Part shown: positions 53,669 to 62,848 of the stretch, in pieces
Position numbering within the stretch: the first letter of the stretch is position 1
How the letters are laid out: each line of letters opens with the position of its first letter
Origin: Pseudomonadota bacterium
GTDB lineage: Bacteria > Pseudomonadota > Gammaproteobacteria > Burkholderiales > Burkholderiaceae_B
Reading direction: 5' to 3'
Assembly: GCA_023427085.1 (NCBI GenBank)
Contig: JAEZBO010000266.1
Location: 1 to 64,000 of the forward strand
Length of the DNA: 64,000 bases
The notes under the pieces: model-generated
The model's input: the letters and a program-made list of their open reading frames with translations, nothing else
The model's database searches: none
What the model was told of the DNA's origin: nothing
Made by a program: the position numbers and the translations under genes

Positions 53669-53682
53669 ATGGTCAGCCCGAT
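53669..53682 (+). repeat. Left subterminal inverted repeat of the IS1111-type element
   Basis: ATGGTCAGCCCGAT is the exact complement of 54995-55008. Confidence 0.9.
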
Positions 53683-53917
53683 TTTTGCAAGCGGGTTCGT
53701 GTTGACGTAAATTGGGCTTTGCTCAAATCTATTCGGAGTCGTTTGGGGACAGTTCCCCGCTCCACGAAGAGAGTCGCGCCCAGCAAACCTCAAAAGGGCC
53801 TCAGCATCCAGGTGCTGGGTTTTTTGCCAGGTTTCTTGCCAGGCCGTTGAGCCGTTTATGTCTTCACTTACTCGCGTCGCAAAACCAGGAAGTGACTGCG
53901 TAAAGCGGTGATGAAGG
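53683..53917 (-). ncRNA. Candidate bridge/seek RNA region of the IS1111-type element
   Basis: The 235 bases downstream of the transposase stop carry no gene. Short complementary pairs are visible (for example CCTGGCAAGAAACCTGGCA-like repeats and GCATCCAGGTGCTGGG). In IS1111-type elements the guide RNA that selects the insertion target is encoded in this position; the assignment is by location. Confidence 0.5.
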
Positions 53918-54943
53918 TCAGGCTGCGCTAACAGCCTGCTCACTTCGGTAGTTCGTTCCATTGGCGAGGATGGCCCAGGCTATCCTCGCCAATTTATTGG
54001 CCAGCGCGCAGGCCACCACGTTCGAGTGGCGTCGTTCCAGCAGCTCGCGCACCCAGACGCCCAGTCGATCAGTTCTCCGGTCAATGCGTTGCATGATCGC
54101 TCTTGCCCCCTGCACCAGTAGCCGCCTGAGATTCTTGTCGCCACGCTTGCTGATTCCCAGCAGTTTAGGCCTACCACCGGTGCTGTACTGACGTGGCACC
54201 AGCCCCACAGAGGCGGCGAACTGGCGTGCCGAGCCGAACTGCTGCGCATCGCCCAATTCTGTCATCAGCACGCTCGCCGTGATCGGCCCGATGCCGGGGA
54301 TCTCCAGCAGCCGCTGGCTACGTTCGTCCTCACGCAGTTGCTGGCCCAACTCGCGGTCGATCTGGCCGATCTGCTCGTCCAGGTACTTGAAGTGCGCCTG
54401 CAGCCGCTCAAGCAAAGCCACCAGCCGAGGCGGCAGCTCGTGCTCGGCCAGCACTGCCGGCAGGCGCCGGATGATTGCCTTGCCGCGCGGCAGGCTTATA
54501 CCGAACTCAAGCAAGAAGGCATGAATCTGGTTGATCACGCCTGTGCGCTCGCTTACCTGCGACTCCCGTACCCGGTGCAGCACCGAGACCGTTTGCTGGG
54601 CCTCGTTGCGCGCGCTCACGAACCGCATGCTCGGGCGCGAAGCGGCTTCGCAGATGGCCTGCGCATCGGCAAAGTCGTTCTTGTTGCCCTGCACGAAGGG
54701 ACGCACGAATTGGGGCGAAATCAGCTTGGCCTGGTGACCCAGCGCCTGGATGCGGCGCGCCATCCAATGGGCTCCCGCGCAGGCCTCCATCACCACCGTG
54801 CTGCACGGCGTATTACCCAGTAGCGTAAACAGTTGCTGGCGGGAGCACTTCTTGCGAAACACCATCCTGCCGGTCGCGTCCTGCCCGTGCAGATGGAAGC
54901 TGTGCTTGCCCAGATCGATGCCAATCAGCGTGACGGTGCTCAT
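53918..54943 (-). CDS. IS110/IS1111-family transposase
   Basis: The 341-residue DEDD-type transposase has the N-terminal RuvC-like domain (GIDLGKHSFHLHG, VVMEACAGAHW, KNDFADAQAI) and the C-terminal transposase_20 domain (LLEIPGIGPITASVLMTELGD, FAASVGLVPRQYSTGG) with its Ser. It appears full length. ATG 54943 has GAGAGG on its 5' side. Confidence 0.93.
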   Translation of the reverse strand: MSTVTLIGIDLGKHSFHLHGQDATGRMVFRKKCSRQQLFTLLGNTPCSTVVMEACAGAHWMARRIQALGHQAKLISPQFVRPFVQGNKNDFADAQAICEAASRPSMRFVSARNEAQQTVSVLHRVRESQVSERTGVINQIHAFLLEFGISLPRGKAIIRRLPAVLAEHELPPRLVALLERLQAHFKYLDEQIGQIDRELGQQLREDERSQRLLEIPGIGPITASVLMTELGDAQQFGSARQFAASVGLVPRQYSTGGRPKLLGISKRGDKNLRRLLVQGARAIMQRIDRRTDRLGVWVRELLERRHSNVVACALANKLARIAWAILANGTNYRSEQAVSAA

Positions 54944-54994
54944 GAGAGGTCTCCCAGAAAGAACAATCCCCACTCAGCGTACCGCTTCGTGGGG

Positions 54995-55008
54995 ATCGGG
55001 CTGACCAT
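54995..55008 (-). repeat. Right subterminal inverted repeat of the IS1111-type element
   Basis: Exact complement of 53669-53682. It is followed closely by a perfect hairpin GGGCCG-TGTAAG-CGGCCC (55016-55033); IS110-family elements often insert beside palindromes. Confidence 0.9.
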
Positions 55009-55015
55009 CTCATTA

Positions 55016-55316
55016 GGGCCGTGTAAGCGGCCCTTGTTCATATTGGATACGAGGTTTGGCTCAGCAGAAGATGTGCCGACACACGCCAATAAGAGTCAGG
55101 TAAGGAGGCGGAGGGTGGCATTGACGGCTCTCGTCTCTTACCGGCGGGGGGAGCCCATGCGCATCAAGCGCGCAGCGCCAATTCCGCAGGTAGTGTGCAC
55201 GGGACGCTGAAAATGGCTTGTGATGAACCCTGCCGCTCGGGACTACGATCCGTCTCGTTAGATGGTTCAGCGGGATTTGCCGACGTTCATCCTGGCTGTG
55301 CGGCTGAACAATCTAT
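55016..55316. other. Non-coding stretch after the IS element
   Basis: A hairpin at 55016-55033 is followed by T-rich sequence and could act as a terminator. Apart from that I see no convincing gene, tRNA or integrase site in this interval. Confidence 0.5.
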
Positions 55317-55550
55317 CTAGTAAGCGAAATGTCGGATTGAGTCCAAGATGCTCTGGTACAACCGTCGAGGAGCTACATCCTCACGTGCCAGTTGCTGTGG
55401 GACCGTTTCCGCGGATCGCTGGACATCGCGGTACGCTTGGAAGCTCACCACGTTCGATGCAAGCGACTCGGTCACTGGACCAGGGCTGGGGGGGGCGAGC
55501 GTTCGCTCGAACTCGAGGCTAAGCTGCACGGGGTGGACTTGGTGCGTCAT
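55317..55550 (-). CDS. Small unknown protein, 77 residues
   Basis: I recognise no family. The hydrophilic protein ends in RRLYQSILDSIRHFAY and has a central SNVVSFQAYRDVQR segment, both plausible short helices. It starts inside the last 32 bases of the dCTP deaminase gene, so it would be the second gene of that operon. It could be an accessory or immunity component, or chance coding. Confidence 0.45.
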   Translation of the reverse strand: MTHQVHPVQLSLEFERTLAPPSPGPVTESLASNVVSFQAYRDVQRSAETVPQQLAREDVAPRRLYQSILDSIRHFAY

Positions 55551-57129
55551 CGTCGATCACTCCGTTGTTGGCCACAAGATTTTTGCTGATCAGAGATCTT
55601 ACAACAACAGCCTCAAGCGCCGGAAGCGCTTCTAAACTTTTTTCAAGCTTCGGCGACGCCTTCGCTGCGCTAATTTTGATCATTCGCCCCGCTTGCTTGC
55701 GGCCTGCCAACGGAGTTTTGAACAGGGACAGATAGCGCGACGGCGCGACGCCCTCGAAGGCTAGAAAGCGGACTTTGTCCCTATCAGTTTCGACCTCCGA
55801 CACAGCATCTCCATGAAGTCGCACTGCTAAGCTCTTTCGATAGGGTTCAATGTAGTACACCTCACGGATCCCTGCCACCACGATATGACGAGCGCAAGAA
55901 TGACAGGGATACGTTGTGACGTACAGCCGCCCGCCAACCAACGCTCCGCCGCCTATCCGGCTTGCGTTGATGATTGCATGCATTTCTGCGTGGATAGCTC
56001 GAGAAAATTCAATCAGTCCTTTGAGCTTACCGTTGCCTTGCAGCGCTTCTCGGGCCTCAGAAAGCTTCTCATGAGGGATCGCGCTGCTAAGTGTGCGTAT
56101 GATCTCTTCGGCAAAGAGTGCCTTCTCCTCGTCGTTGAAGCACTTCCCCCCATCTCGGTTCCAGCAGCGGAAGTCTCGATCGGCATCACCTTCGAAGGCG
56201 GGCGAACTCGAAAGGTACAGGCCTCCACCAAACTTCGGAACGTCATTCCATCCAATTCCGATCACGTTGCCCTCATCGTCAGTGACTGCTGCGCCTACCT
56301 GTCGTGACAGACAGGCAGAGCTGGTGGCCGCCATGGCGGCCGCATACATGGCGGCTTCTGAGGGGGTAGGCGTAATTACCTTTGTGCCGAGTACGAGGTG
56401 GATGAAGCGCTCGACGCGCTTTTTGAGGTGAGAATCTGAGGATGATTCAATGCGAAGAAAGAAATCGCACCGGGGAAAAGTGTCCCCGACTTTTTGTCCG
56501 TGTCCGACTTCTTCTCCTGAATCCCTATCTATGAGCTGATATATCTGATTGATAGGCATTTTGGCGCGTAGGCTGTCCTCGCGCAAAGCGAGTGGCGCGA
56601 ACACACCAATCACATAGACCATCTCTCGGTATATCAGTCTTAAGAGTTCGAGCTCTTCCTGATTCTTAATCGAGTCGATGATGTGACAAACCTTCCTGGG
56701 ACGGTAGTGCGCGTCGGCGTTATCAGTCTTGGTCCGCTCGCGGTCCACGCGAATGTCATGCACTGCAAGTTCAGCGAGCACACTCGCGCCGTACATTTCC
56801 CTGAGCTTGTTGCCTGCAGTGATCTGGGCTTGAATGCGATCAAAGGGTGGACCTTCCGGTATGTCCACGCCAACGCTTTGTGCGTGAGTTTTGATGAAGT
56901 CGCTAAGTCGGATGACTTTGCAATCGTCGTAATCGAAAGTATCGAGCAATATGCCCTTCAACTCTTCTCCAACAGTCCGGAGAGGTGAGCCGATCGGACC
57001 GCAAAGAGCTATTACAAGCTCCGGAGTGTGAGACGCGACGATCTGATCTTTGGAGCTCCCTGCAGAACTATCATTCGCGGGCCGGGGTGACACGGCAGCC
57101 GAAGGAACTCTGTTCACTGCTGCGTTCAT
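55519..57129 (-). CDS. Anti-phage dCTP deaminase (AvcD-type)
   Basis: The 536-residue two-domain protein has an N-terminal P-loop-like nucleotide kinase fold (VIALCGPIGSPLRTVGEEL, residues 39-57) and a C-terminal zinc cytidine deaminase domain with HAE (H380, E382) and PCHSC (C409, C412). This architecture and length match anti-phage dCTP deaminases, which deplete dCTP after infection and in the AvcID pair are held inactive by an upstream RNA. ATG 57129 is chosen: GGAAA precedes it and the frame to 57222 adds only a poor leader. Base use is clearly lower-GC than the core genes. Confidence 0.9.
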   Translation of the reverse strand: MNAAVNRVPSAAVSPRPANDSSAGSSKDQIVASHTPELVIALCGPIGSPLRTVGEELKGILLDTFDYDDCKVIRLSDFIKTHAQSVGVDIPEGPPFDRIQAQITAGNKLREMYGASVLAELAVHDIRVDRERTKTDNADAHYRPRKVCHIIDSIKNQEELELLRLIYREMVYVIGVFAPLALREDSLRAKMPINQIYQLIDRDSGEEVGHGQKVGDTFPRCDFFLRIESSSDSHLKKRVERFIHLVLGTKVITPTPSEAAMYAAAMAATSSACLSRQVGAAVTDDEGNVIGIGWNDVPKFGGGLYLSSSPAFEGDADRDFRCWNRDGGKCFNDEEKALFAEEIIRTLSSAIPHEKLSEAREALQGNGKLKGLIEFSRAIHAEMHAIINASRIGGGALVGGRLYVTTYPCHSCARHIVVAGIREVYYIEPYRKSLAVRLHGDAVSEVETDRDKVRFLAFEGVAPSRYLSLFKTPLAGRKQAGRMIKISAAKASPKLEKSLEALPALEAVVVRSLISKNLVANNGVIDDDAPSPPRAA

Positions 57130-58104
57130 AATCGAATTTCCGTGATGCGTTTTAGAAGAATGTTGACTTAACAAATGCTCACATATTGCCAATTTAACAT
57201 GCATCCTTCTCACGATCACCACCCTCGTTGAATGCCCAATGGGAGCACTCAGAGCGCACCAACCCCAGGTGCGTTAATTGCAACCTTCAGATTGATGAAT
57301 TTGCGCGCTCATTGCGTGGCTAAAAGCTCTGGTCTGCGGGTCCGATGAGAAAAGTGGCGATACGAGGGTTGTGCGTTGGGGCGTCACTCAGGGCGCCCCG
57401 CTTTCCACGATATATTTCGCCCGTTCGACAGTTCGTCAAACGTGATGATCTCAGGCGAATTTAGACTGCGTCGAAAGAGTTCAAACGACGAGTACTACTC
57501 CTCGTTCACTCCATGCTCCGATTGGAATTCAGATAGTGACCCGAGGACTAGGAAAGAACGTGGTTGATACAGAAAGACCGACTCACCGGTCGGAGTGCCA
57601 GAGCTGAATCGCACCTCTGATTCTCAAGGGAGCAGCAGTCACGCGACGGTTCAGGCGCTCAGTAGTGACAGCGTCAAATTCCCCTTGGCCAAAGCTGCAC
57701 TGAGTTGTTAGGGGAAGAAAGACTTCGCTGCATACATTCGCGCCGCCTCAGTGTCGCCCTGCGCTTTCTCGTCGCTTGCCTTCTGTCCCGGCAGCGGCTT
57801 GCGTGCCGCGATCGCGCCTCGGAAAGGCGGGGGGCTCTGCTGTGGGCGACGCTATGAACGCCGCAATGGAAGAATTCCATCATTAGTCTTCCCAGCCTTG
57901 CGATCGCCTCAATCCACGTTCGCGAAGATGCTCCGTCCAGGTTGGCAGTGCGGAGACAATCTTGTTCGGTCTCGTGCTCGCCTTGCCTGGGGGGGGGCAA
58001 CTCTCAGAGTACTCGATGCTGCCACCCGGCCGATAGGTGGTGACAGCAGCTCCTGCCTGTGAGAGAATCTGCATTAGCCCATAAAAAACTGAATTTTTAT
58101 ACTT
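57130..58104. other. Non-coding gap between divergent defence genes; possible AvcI-like RNA
   Basis: About 975 bases separate the divergent deaminase and ATPase genes. No reading frame here is convincing: codon use is erratic and no ribosome sites match. In AvcID systems a small inhibitor RNA is encoded just upstream of the deaminase, so 57130-57700 is the place to expect one. A CCGAC-N6-GTCGG hairpin lies near 57581-57596. The AT-rich stretch 58078-58100 probably holds the ATPase promoter. Confidence 0.4.
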
Positions 58105-59268
58105 GTGAATCAAGAACTTAAAGACGAAGTGGACGAAGTATCAAGAAGTCTAGAGTATCTAGTCCATATTGCTAAACTTGCGCTAACCGAGCGCAATGAC
58201 GACCTGCGGCTGTACGTTGCTCGCGTCGTCAGGAAGCTCCGCAGAACGCATCCCTCCGTAGCGCAACAACTTGAGTCTTTACTCAAAACTCGTCCCGCTC
58301 TTCCCCCAGCCACACCGTTCCGTGGTGGCCTCAGTGCACCGTCGAGAGACCTATCCCAGTCGATGCCGACGGACGAAGAGTCTCGGCTATCACTGTTCAA
58401 AGTGTTTGAGCCGACTGGTTCGGCTGTCACCCCAATGCTGTCGGGTCGGGTGCGCTTCGGTTTGGAGCAGTTGATTAGTGAGCGTAGGCAAATCGGCCAC
58501 TTGGCAGATCTCGGTTTAGAACCTTCTCGCTCAGCCATGTTTGTCGGTCAGCCTGGGGTGGGTAAAACTCTGACTGCACGCTGGGTCGCGCAGCAACTGG
58601 GCGTGCAGTTGCTCGTGCTGGATTTAACTGCAGTTATGAGTAGCCTTCTTGGCCGTAGCGGTACAAATTTGCGTATGGCGCTGGATTACGCAAAAAGCCA
58701 GCCTTGCGTCCTCCTCCTGGATGAAATCGACGCAATCGCTAAACGGAGAAGTGACGATGCGGATGTTGGCGAACTCAAGCGACTGGTAACCGTCATCTTG
58801 CAGGAAGTTGACGATTGGCCTAGCTCGGGCTTGCTGCTGGCCGCCACCAACCATCCCGAATTGATTGATCCAGCGCTCTGGAGACGATTTGATCTGGTGA
58901 TTGAGTTTGAGGCGCCGTCGCGAGACGATGTACTGCATGCTATCCAGCGCTTTTTGGGCCCGGAGGGTTTGAACCTGAAAAAGTGGATAAACTCATTAGC
59001 ATTGCTCTATCGCGGGGAATCATATAGCAACATCGAACGTGATATGAATAGGCTGCGGCGAATGCTCGCTATAGGTGGGTTGAATGAGGAAGAGGTTATC
59101 CGGCTTCTCATTAGAGACAGGGGAGAGTCGTTACCTCATTCAGAACGCATCGAACTGGCGGTCGATTTGGTCGCTGTAGGGGGCCTATCGCAGCATGTGG
59201 CATCCGACCTGACTGGAGTTAGTAGAGATACGATCAGAAAGCGGACCGCGCGCAAAATAAACAACTAA
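58105..59268 (+). CDS. AAA ATPase, IetA-like
   Basis: The 387-residue protein has an N-terminal helical region (residues 1-110) and an AAA domain: Walker A GQPGVGKT (148-155), Walker B LLLDEID (203-209), sensor ATNHPE (N249) and arginine finger WRRFD (260-263). The C-terminal segment LSQHVASDLTGVSRDTIRKR looks like a helix-turn-helix. Paired directly with a subtilisin-like protease, it matches the IetA partner of IetAS defence/plasmid-stability systems. The start is a GTG at 58105. Confidence 0.85.
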   Translation: MNQELKDEVDEVSRSLEYLVHIAKLALTERNDDLRLYVARVVRKLRRTHPSVAQQLESLLKTRPALPPATPFRGGLSAPSRDLSQSMPTDEESRLSLFKVFEPTGSAVTPMLSGRVRFGLEQLISERRQIGHLADLGLEPSRSAMFVGQPGVGKTLTARWVAQQLGVQLLVLDLTAVMSSLLGRSGTNLRMALDYAKSQPCVLLLDEIDAIAKRRSDDADVGELKRLVTVILQEVDDWPSSGLLLAATNHPELIDPALWRRFDLVIEFEAPSRDDVLHAIQRFLGPEGLNLKKWINSLALLYRGESYSNIERDMNRLRRMLAIGGLNEEEVIRLLIRDRGESLPHSERIELAVDLVAVGGLSQHVASDLTGVSRDTIRKRTARKINN

Positions 59269-59292
59269 TAGGGCGTTTTGGAGAGCAATTGA

Positions 59293-61515
59293 ATGGCGAA
59301 TTTTCTGATCGGCCAAGGTGAGGCACTAACAGAAGACATCACTGGGCCTTCCCGTAACATGGACAAGGCGGAGATCTACACTCTCGAACAAGCCCGGGAC
59401 CGACTACGCCCGCAATTCAATGCGCTCGCCTCCGAACTGAGAGATTTGCCGACTGAAGCTTGCCCGGAGGGCCTGGCGGTGGCGAAAATTTCGCTCAATC
59501 CTTCCTACATAGCTCGATCGTACTTTCCCCAAGCAATGTTTAAGGATCTTGGAGTCGTTTCAGTTGGAAGCCGAGCGGTACGGTTGACTCCGGACGCATG
59601 GAAACGAAAAGGCGATCCCCGCGAAACTTCTACCACTGAAATCTATGTGGCCGGAAAACGTGAGACGTTGATGACGTTAAATGACTGGGCTAGAGGAATT
59701 GTTGAAGGAAGTGATGAGGCGCTTGATCTCGCTCACATCGAACGAGTTTCCCCGTTCCGGGCGCTTGAGCGGCTGCGTGGAAAGATCGGAACAAAGCGCT
59801 CTGATCGGACCCGCACCTACGAAGTCGGCTTGCATTTAATACCGGGAGACACCGAACAAGTTGTCGAGAGATCATTCCAGAATTTTGCGCAGAACCTAAA
59901 TGTTGAGCTAGTTTTGGATCTGACGTTTAGTGCGAGCAATCTTTGGTTTGTAGCTGCAATTTGCAATCCTGAGCAAATTCGTGAACTCGCGGAATTTAGC
60001 TTCGTTCGGGTAATTCGTACGATGCCGATGCTCCGAACCATTCACCGCAATACGCGTGTGGGAACTGCGCAGTTGCATTGCGAACTTCCCAACGACGAAC
60101 CCATGTCAGCCGAGCCAAGGGTGGCGATTTTGGATGGTGGGCTTCCAAAATCTCATTCGATTGGTCCTTGGGTGCGAAACTACCGACTCATGGATGAATC
60201 TGCTAGCAGCACAGTCGGAGGAATGGAGCACGGACTGGCTGTGAGTTCTTCGTTTCTCTTTGGACCATTACATCCTGGTGCTCGGGCTTCAACTCCTTAT
60301 TCCTACATCGACCATCTGCGGGTCGTGGACGCCGAGCACCAGGACCCACTGGAACTGTACCGATCATTGCGATTCGTCGAAGAAGTATTGCTTTCCGGAG
60401 CGTATGAATTTATCAACTTGAGTCTGGGCCCTGCATTACCCGTCGAAGATGACGAAGTGCACGCTTGGACATCCGTCATTGATGATCTGCTGAGTGATGG
60501 AAAGACATTCATGACCGTCGCGGCAGGCAATAATGGAGACGAGGATACTCCCGAAGAAGCCCGCGTTCAGGTGCCGGCTGATTGCGTCAATGCAATCGCC
60601 GTGGGCTCCGCCGACAGCGCATCAACGGAATGGGAGCGCGCGTCCTATAGCGCTATTGGTCCAGGGCGAAGTCCCGGCGTAATCAAGCCGGATTTGTTGG
60701 CTTATGGAGGCGGCGCCGATGAGTACTTTCATGTGCTAACTCGAGGCACCCGGCCAACTATTGTTCCTGATTTTGGCACAAGTTTAGCGGCACCTAATTT
60801 ATTGCGTAATGCTGTCGGGGTGCGCGCCGTCCTTGGAACGGCATTGACTCCGCTTGCCATCAAGGCGCTGTTGGTACATGCGGCTGAAGATAAGGATCAC
60901 GACAAGCGAGAGGTGGGGTGGGGCAAAGTGCCAGAAGATCTTATGGACATAATCTCTTGTCCAGAGGGTGTGGCTCGAATCGTGTACCAAGGTGAACTCA
61001 AGCCGGGAAAATATCTACGGGCTGCACTGCCTATTCCGAAAGGTGGACTAACTGGTCGTGTAGAACTTTGCGCCACATTCTGCTACGCATCGCCGACGGA
61101 TCCTCAAGATGCCGCTTCTTACACGCGCGCGGGACTAGAAGTTGTCTTTCGCCCAAAGCTTGCGGACGTCAAGCCAGGCATGAAGACAGCTAAGTCGGAC
61201 GGGTTCTTTGAGCGCAAGAAATTCGCGACTGAACATGAACTTCGTTCTGATCAGGGGAAGTGGGAGACTGTCATGCACGGCAGGGCTAAGAAACTCGGCT
61301 CTAGTCTTGATGAAGCAGTATTCGACATTCACTACAATGCGCGGACGGGAGGAGGGGCTGCAAAGCGGGCACCGAAGATTCCCTATGCCCTCGTTCTGAC
61401 GGTAAAAGCGCCGCGTCACCCTGACGTTTACAGCGAAATTCTACAATCCTATTCAACACAACTTGTACCGATTCGTCCGAAGCTTATCGTCCCTGTGAGA
61501 ACACGAAATGGCTAA
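59293..61515 (+). CDS. Subtilisin-like (S8) protease, IetS-like
   Basis: The 740-residue protein is a cytoplasmic S8 protease (no signal peptide). Its predicted triad is Asp281 (ILDGG), His313 (MEHGLAV) and Ser497 (GTSLAAP), with the oxyanion Asn in AAGNNG (about 413). A long N-terminal region (1-270) precedes the protease and a beta-rich C-terminal region (540-740) follows. GGAGAG precedes the ATG, 24 bases after the ATPase gene. With the AAA ATPase it forms an IetAS-type pair, reported to act in anti-phage defence. Confidence 0.87.
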   Translation: MANFLIGQGEALTEDITGPSRNMDKAEIYTLEQARDRLRPQFNALASELRDLPTEACPEGLAVAKISLNPSYIARSYFPQAMFKDLGVVSVGSRAVRLTPDAWKRKGDPRETSTTEIYVAGKRETLMTLNDWARGIVEGSDEALDLAHIERVSPFRALERLRGKIGTKRSDRTRTYEVGLHLIPGDTEQVVERSFQNFAQNLNVELVLDLTFSASNLWFVAAICNPEQIRELAEFSFVRVIRTMPMLRTIHRNTRVGTAQLHCELPNDEPMSAEPRVAILDGGLPKSHSIGPWVRNYRLMDESASSTVGGMEHGLAVSSSFLFGPLHPGARASTPYSYIDHLRVVDAEHQDPLELYRSLRFVEEVLLSGAYEFINLSLGPALPVEDDEVHAWTSVIDDLLSDGKTFMTVAAGNNGDEDTPEEARVQVPADCVNAIAVGSADSASTEWERASYSAIGPGRSPGVIKPDLLAYGGGADEYFHVLTRGTRPTIVPDFGTSLAAPNLLRNAVGVRAVLGTALTPLAIKALLVHAAEDKDHDKREVGWGKVPEDLMDIISCPEGVARIVYQGELKPGKYLRAALPIPKGGLTGRVELCATFCYASPTDPQDAASYTRAGLEVVFRPKLADVKPGMKTAKSDGFFERKKFATEHELRSDQGKWETVMHGRAKKLGSSLDEAVFDIHYNARTGGGAAKRAPKIPYALVLTVKAPRHPDVYSEILQSYSTQLVPIRPKLIVPVRTRNG

Positions 61516-61828
61516 GCCAGTTACCCTCCCCAATGGTCGGCATTGGAAGACGCGTAAAGCGGCAGAAGAACATTTTATTCAAATGCTTGCGCGCTACGAG
61601 TTGAATGATTTTGTCCCTGCTGGGCCAGATCATGACGATCTGTCTGCCCTACTACAGCACTATGACCGCGTACTGCCAACTGGGCAGGCGACCAAAATTG
61701 GCGTGGGATTTGAACGATTCTCCAAGGGGCAAGTCCGCGGTATGGGCTTTACATCGGAGTGCTTCTTCGTCCATAGATTGGATGGGTCGAGCGATGACTT
61801 TAGTATTGGCAAGGCGATTTCGTCTTAG
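61508..61828 (+). CDS. DUF3223-domain protein
   Basis: The 106-residue protein fits the DUF3223 (DCL-like) family: GRHWKTRKAAEEHFIQMLARY, DLSALLQHY, IGVGFERFSKG and FVHRLDGSSDDFSIGKAI. Members occur in phage and defence neighbourhoods, function unknown. It overlaps the protease gene by eight bases and so belongs to the same operon. Confidence 0.75.
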   Translation: MAKPVTLPNGRHWKTRKAAEEHFIQMLARYELNDFVPAGPDHDDLSALLQHYDRVLPTGQATKIGVGFERFSKGQVRGMGFTSECFFVHRLDGSSDDFSIGKAISS

Positions 61829-61835
61829 CTAGGTC

Positions 61836-62381
61836 ATGATCTCGTTTGAAACTCGCATCGTAATGCGTAAGCATGCGCTGGATGAGCTAAAGGCCGAACA
61901 TGCGGAGCTTTGGGATTCGTGGAAAGTTGTCGAAGCCAAGGCTCAGCCCATCGCAGCTCTGGCTGGTGTTTTTCTCGCAGGCATCTTTGCTTACCTGACT
62001 CAACTGCCGAAGGCCTCTAGCGATCTAGAGCGCCTTCTTCTGCTCTTCATTGCAGTCACACTTGTCTTTAGTGCGTTGTGTGCACTTCAAGCTATTTGGG
62101 TTGTGGAAGTGAATAGCCCGTATTTAAGCTCAGAGGACATCAACGAGATTGATGACCTCATACGCGTTTCCAGCGACGAGGCAGAGCTGTTTGCGCGACA
62201 CGAGCGGCTCATCCAGGCCGCCACTACAAGGTGGACTGGCGCCTGCGCTGCGTTACGGTTGGCACTACTTACGAAGCAGCGTTGGCTAACCGCATGTTTG
62301 TGGTTCTTATGTGTGGCTGCTTCCGCTTGTTTACCTCTGGCGGTGTTCGCCGTATTCGCCCGTACCATGGGCAACATCTAA
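61836..62381 (+). CDS. Three-helix membrane protein, Pycsar-effector-like layout
   Basis: The 181-residue protein has three hydrophobic helices (residues about 38-56, 66-88 and 150-175), separated by a polar loop and an amphipathic segment before the last helix (LLTKQRWLTACLWF). The order (AKAQPIAALAGVFLAG, a hairpin, then a C-terminal helix after Lys) resembles PycTM/SLATT-type membrane effectors of defence systems; the family is not proven. ATG 61836 lies seven bases after the DUF3223 stop, so it completes a four-gene operon. Confidence 0.65.
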   Translation: MISFETRIVMRKHALDELKAEHAELWDSWKVVEAKAQPIAALAGVFLAGIFAYLTQLPKASSDLERLLLLFIAVTLVFSALCALQAIWVVEVNSPYLSSEDINEIDDLIRVSSDEAELFARHERLIQAATTRWTGACAALRLALLTKQRWLTACLWFLCVAASACLPLAVFAVFARTMGNI

Positions 62382-62848
62382 ACTCAAGGAAAGCTCGTGC
62401 GCTGCGCAAAGGGGAATTGCGAACAACCTGCCGAAGATGGGGCCAATTAATGTTGGCTTCACTTGAGAATGGTCGGAGCTCCCAGGCCGGGAATTAAAAT
62501 TTCGCGTTCATATCGCGGAGTCGGAGTCAAAAACTTGGAGGAAGGCGGACACTTTGCCGTGCGGAAAAGTACGTCTTTTCGAAAAGGTCGGCCAAAACCA
62601 CGGGCTGTCCGCATATTGATAGGTACGGCAGAAATAATAGCGAGCCCGAGTCGCATCAAGGTTGGTAAATCTGCAGCCAAGGGAGGTGGAAAGATAGTCC
62701 TGGCAAAGATGTCTGCTGCCAAAGGCCGAGAAAAGACATTAAAAAAAGCGAGGATAATACATCGATCCATATTAAGAAAATCGCTGAAAAAGCGAGGGCC
62801 TTAGTGGGTTGTAAATGGTGTCCGGATCTGCGCTTGCCCGGCTCGATG
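62382..62848. other. Gap between the membrane-protein gene and hipA
   Basis: One plus-strand frame (62463-62804; 113 residues, very Lys/Arg-rich, possible TTG start) is open. It lacks a ribosome site and a recognisable fold, so I do not call it as a gene. No RNA gene or repeat is seen. Confidence 0.4.

Larger units (their letters stand above)
53662..55015 (-). mobile_element. IS110-family element, IS1111 subgroup
   Basis: A single transposase gene is flanked by a perfect 14-base inverted repeat (ATGGTCAGCCCGAT at 53669-53682; its complement at 54995-55008). Subterminal repeats of this kind define the IS1111 subgroup of IS110. The outer ends a few bases beyond the repeats are estimated. No target duplication is expected or seen. 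Confidence 0.85.

Noticed and set aside
53387..55316. Phage or integrative-element attachment site at the island edge
   Set aside because: There is no tRNA gene, integrase gene or matching direct repeat at both ends inside the window; the far end of the island is not visible.
57376..57567. 63-residue frame in the gap upstream of the deaminase
   Set aside because: There is no ribosome site or domain, and the codon pattern looks random; treated as non-coding.
57674..58062. Overlapping frames on both strands before the ATPase gene
   Set aside because: They overlap each other, have no ribosome site, and the translation is full of rare residue runs.
62463..62804. 113-residue Lys/Arg-rich frame
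   Set aside because: The composition suggests a nucleic-acid-binding protein, but it has a weak TTG start, no ribosome site and an equally open antisense frame; not enough to call.
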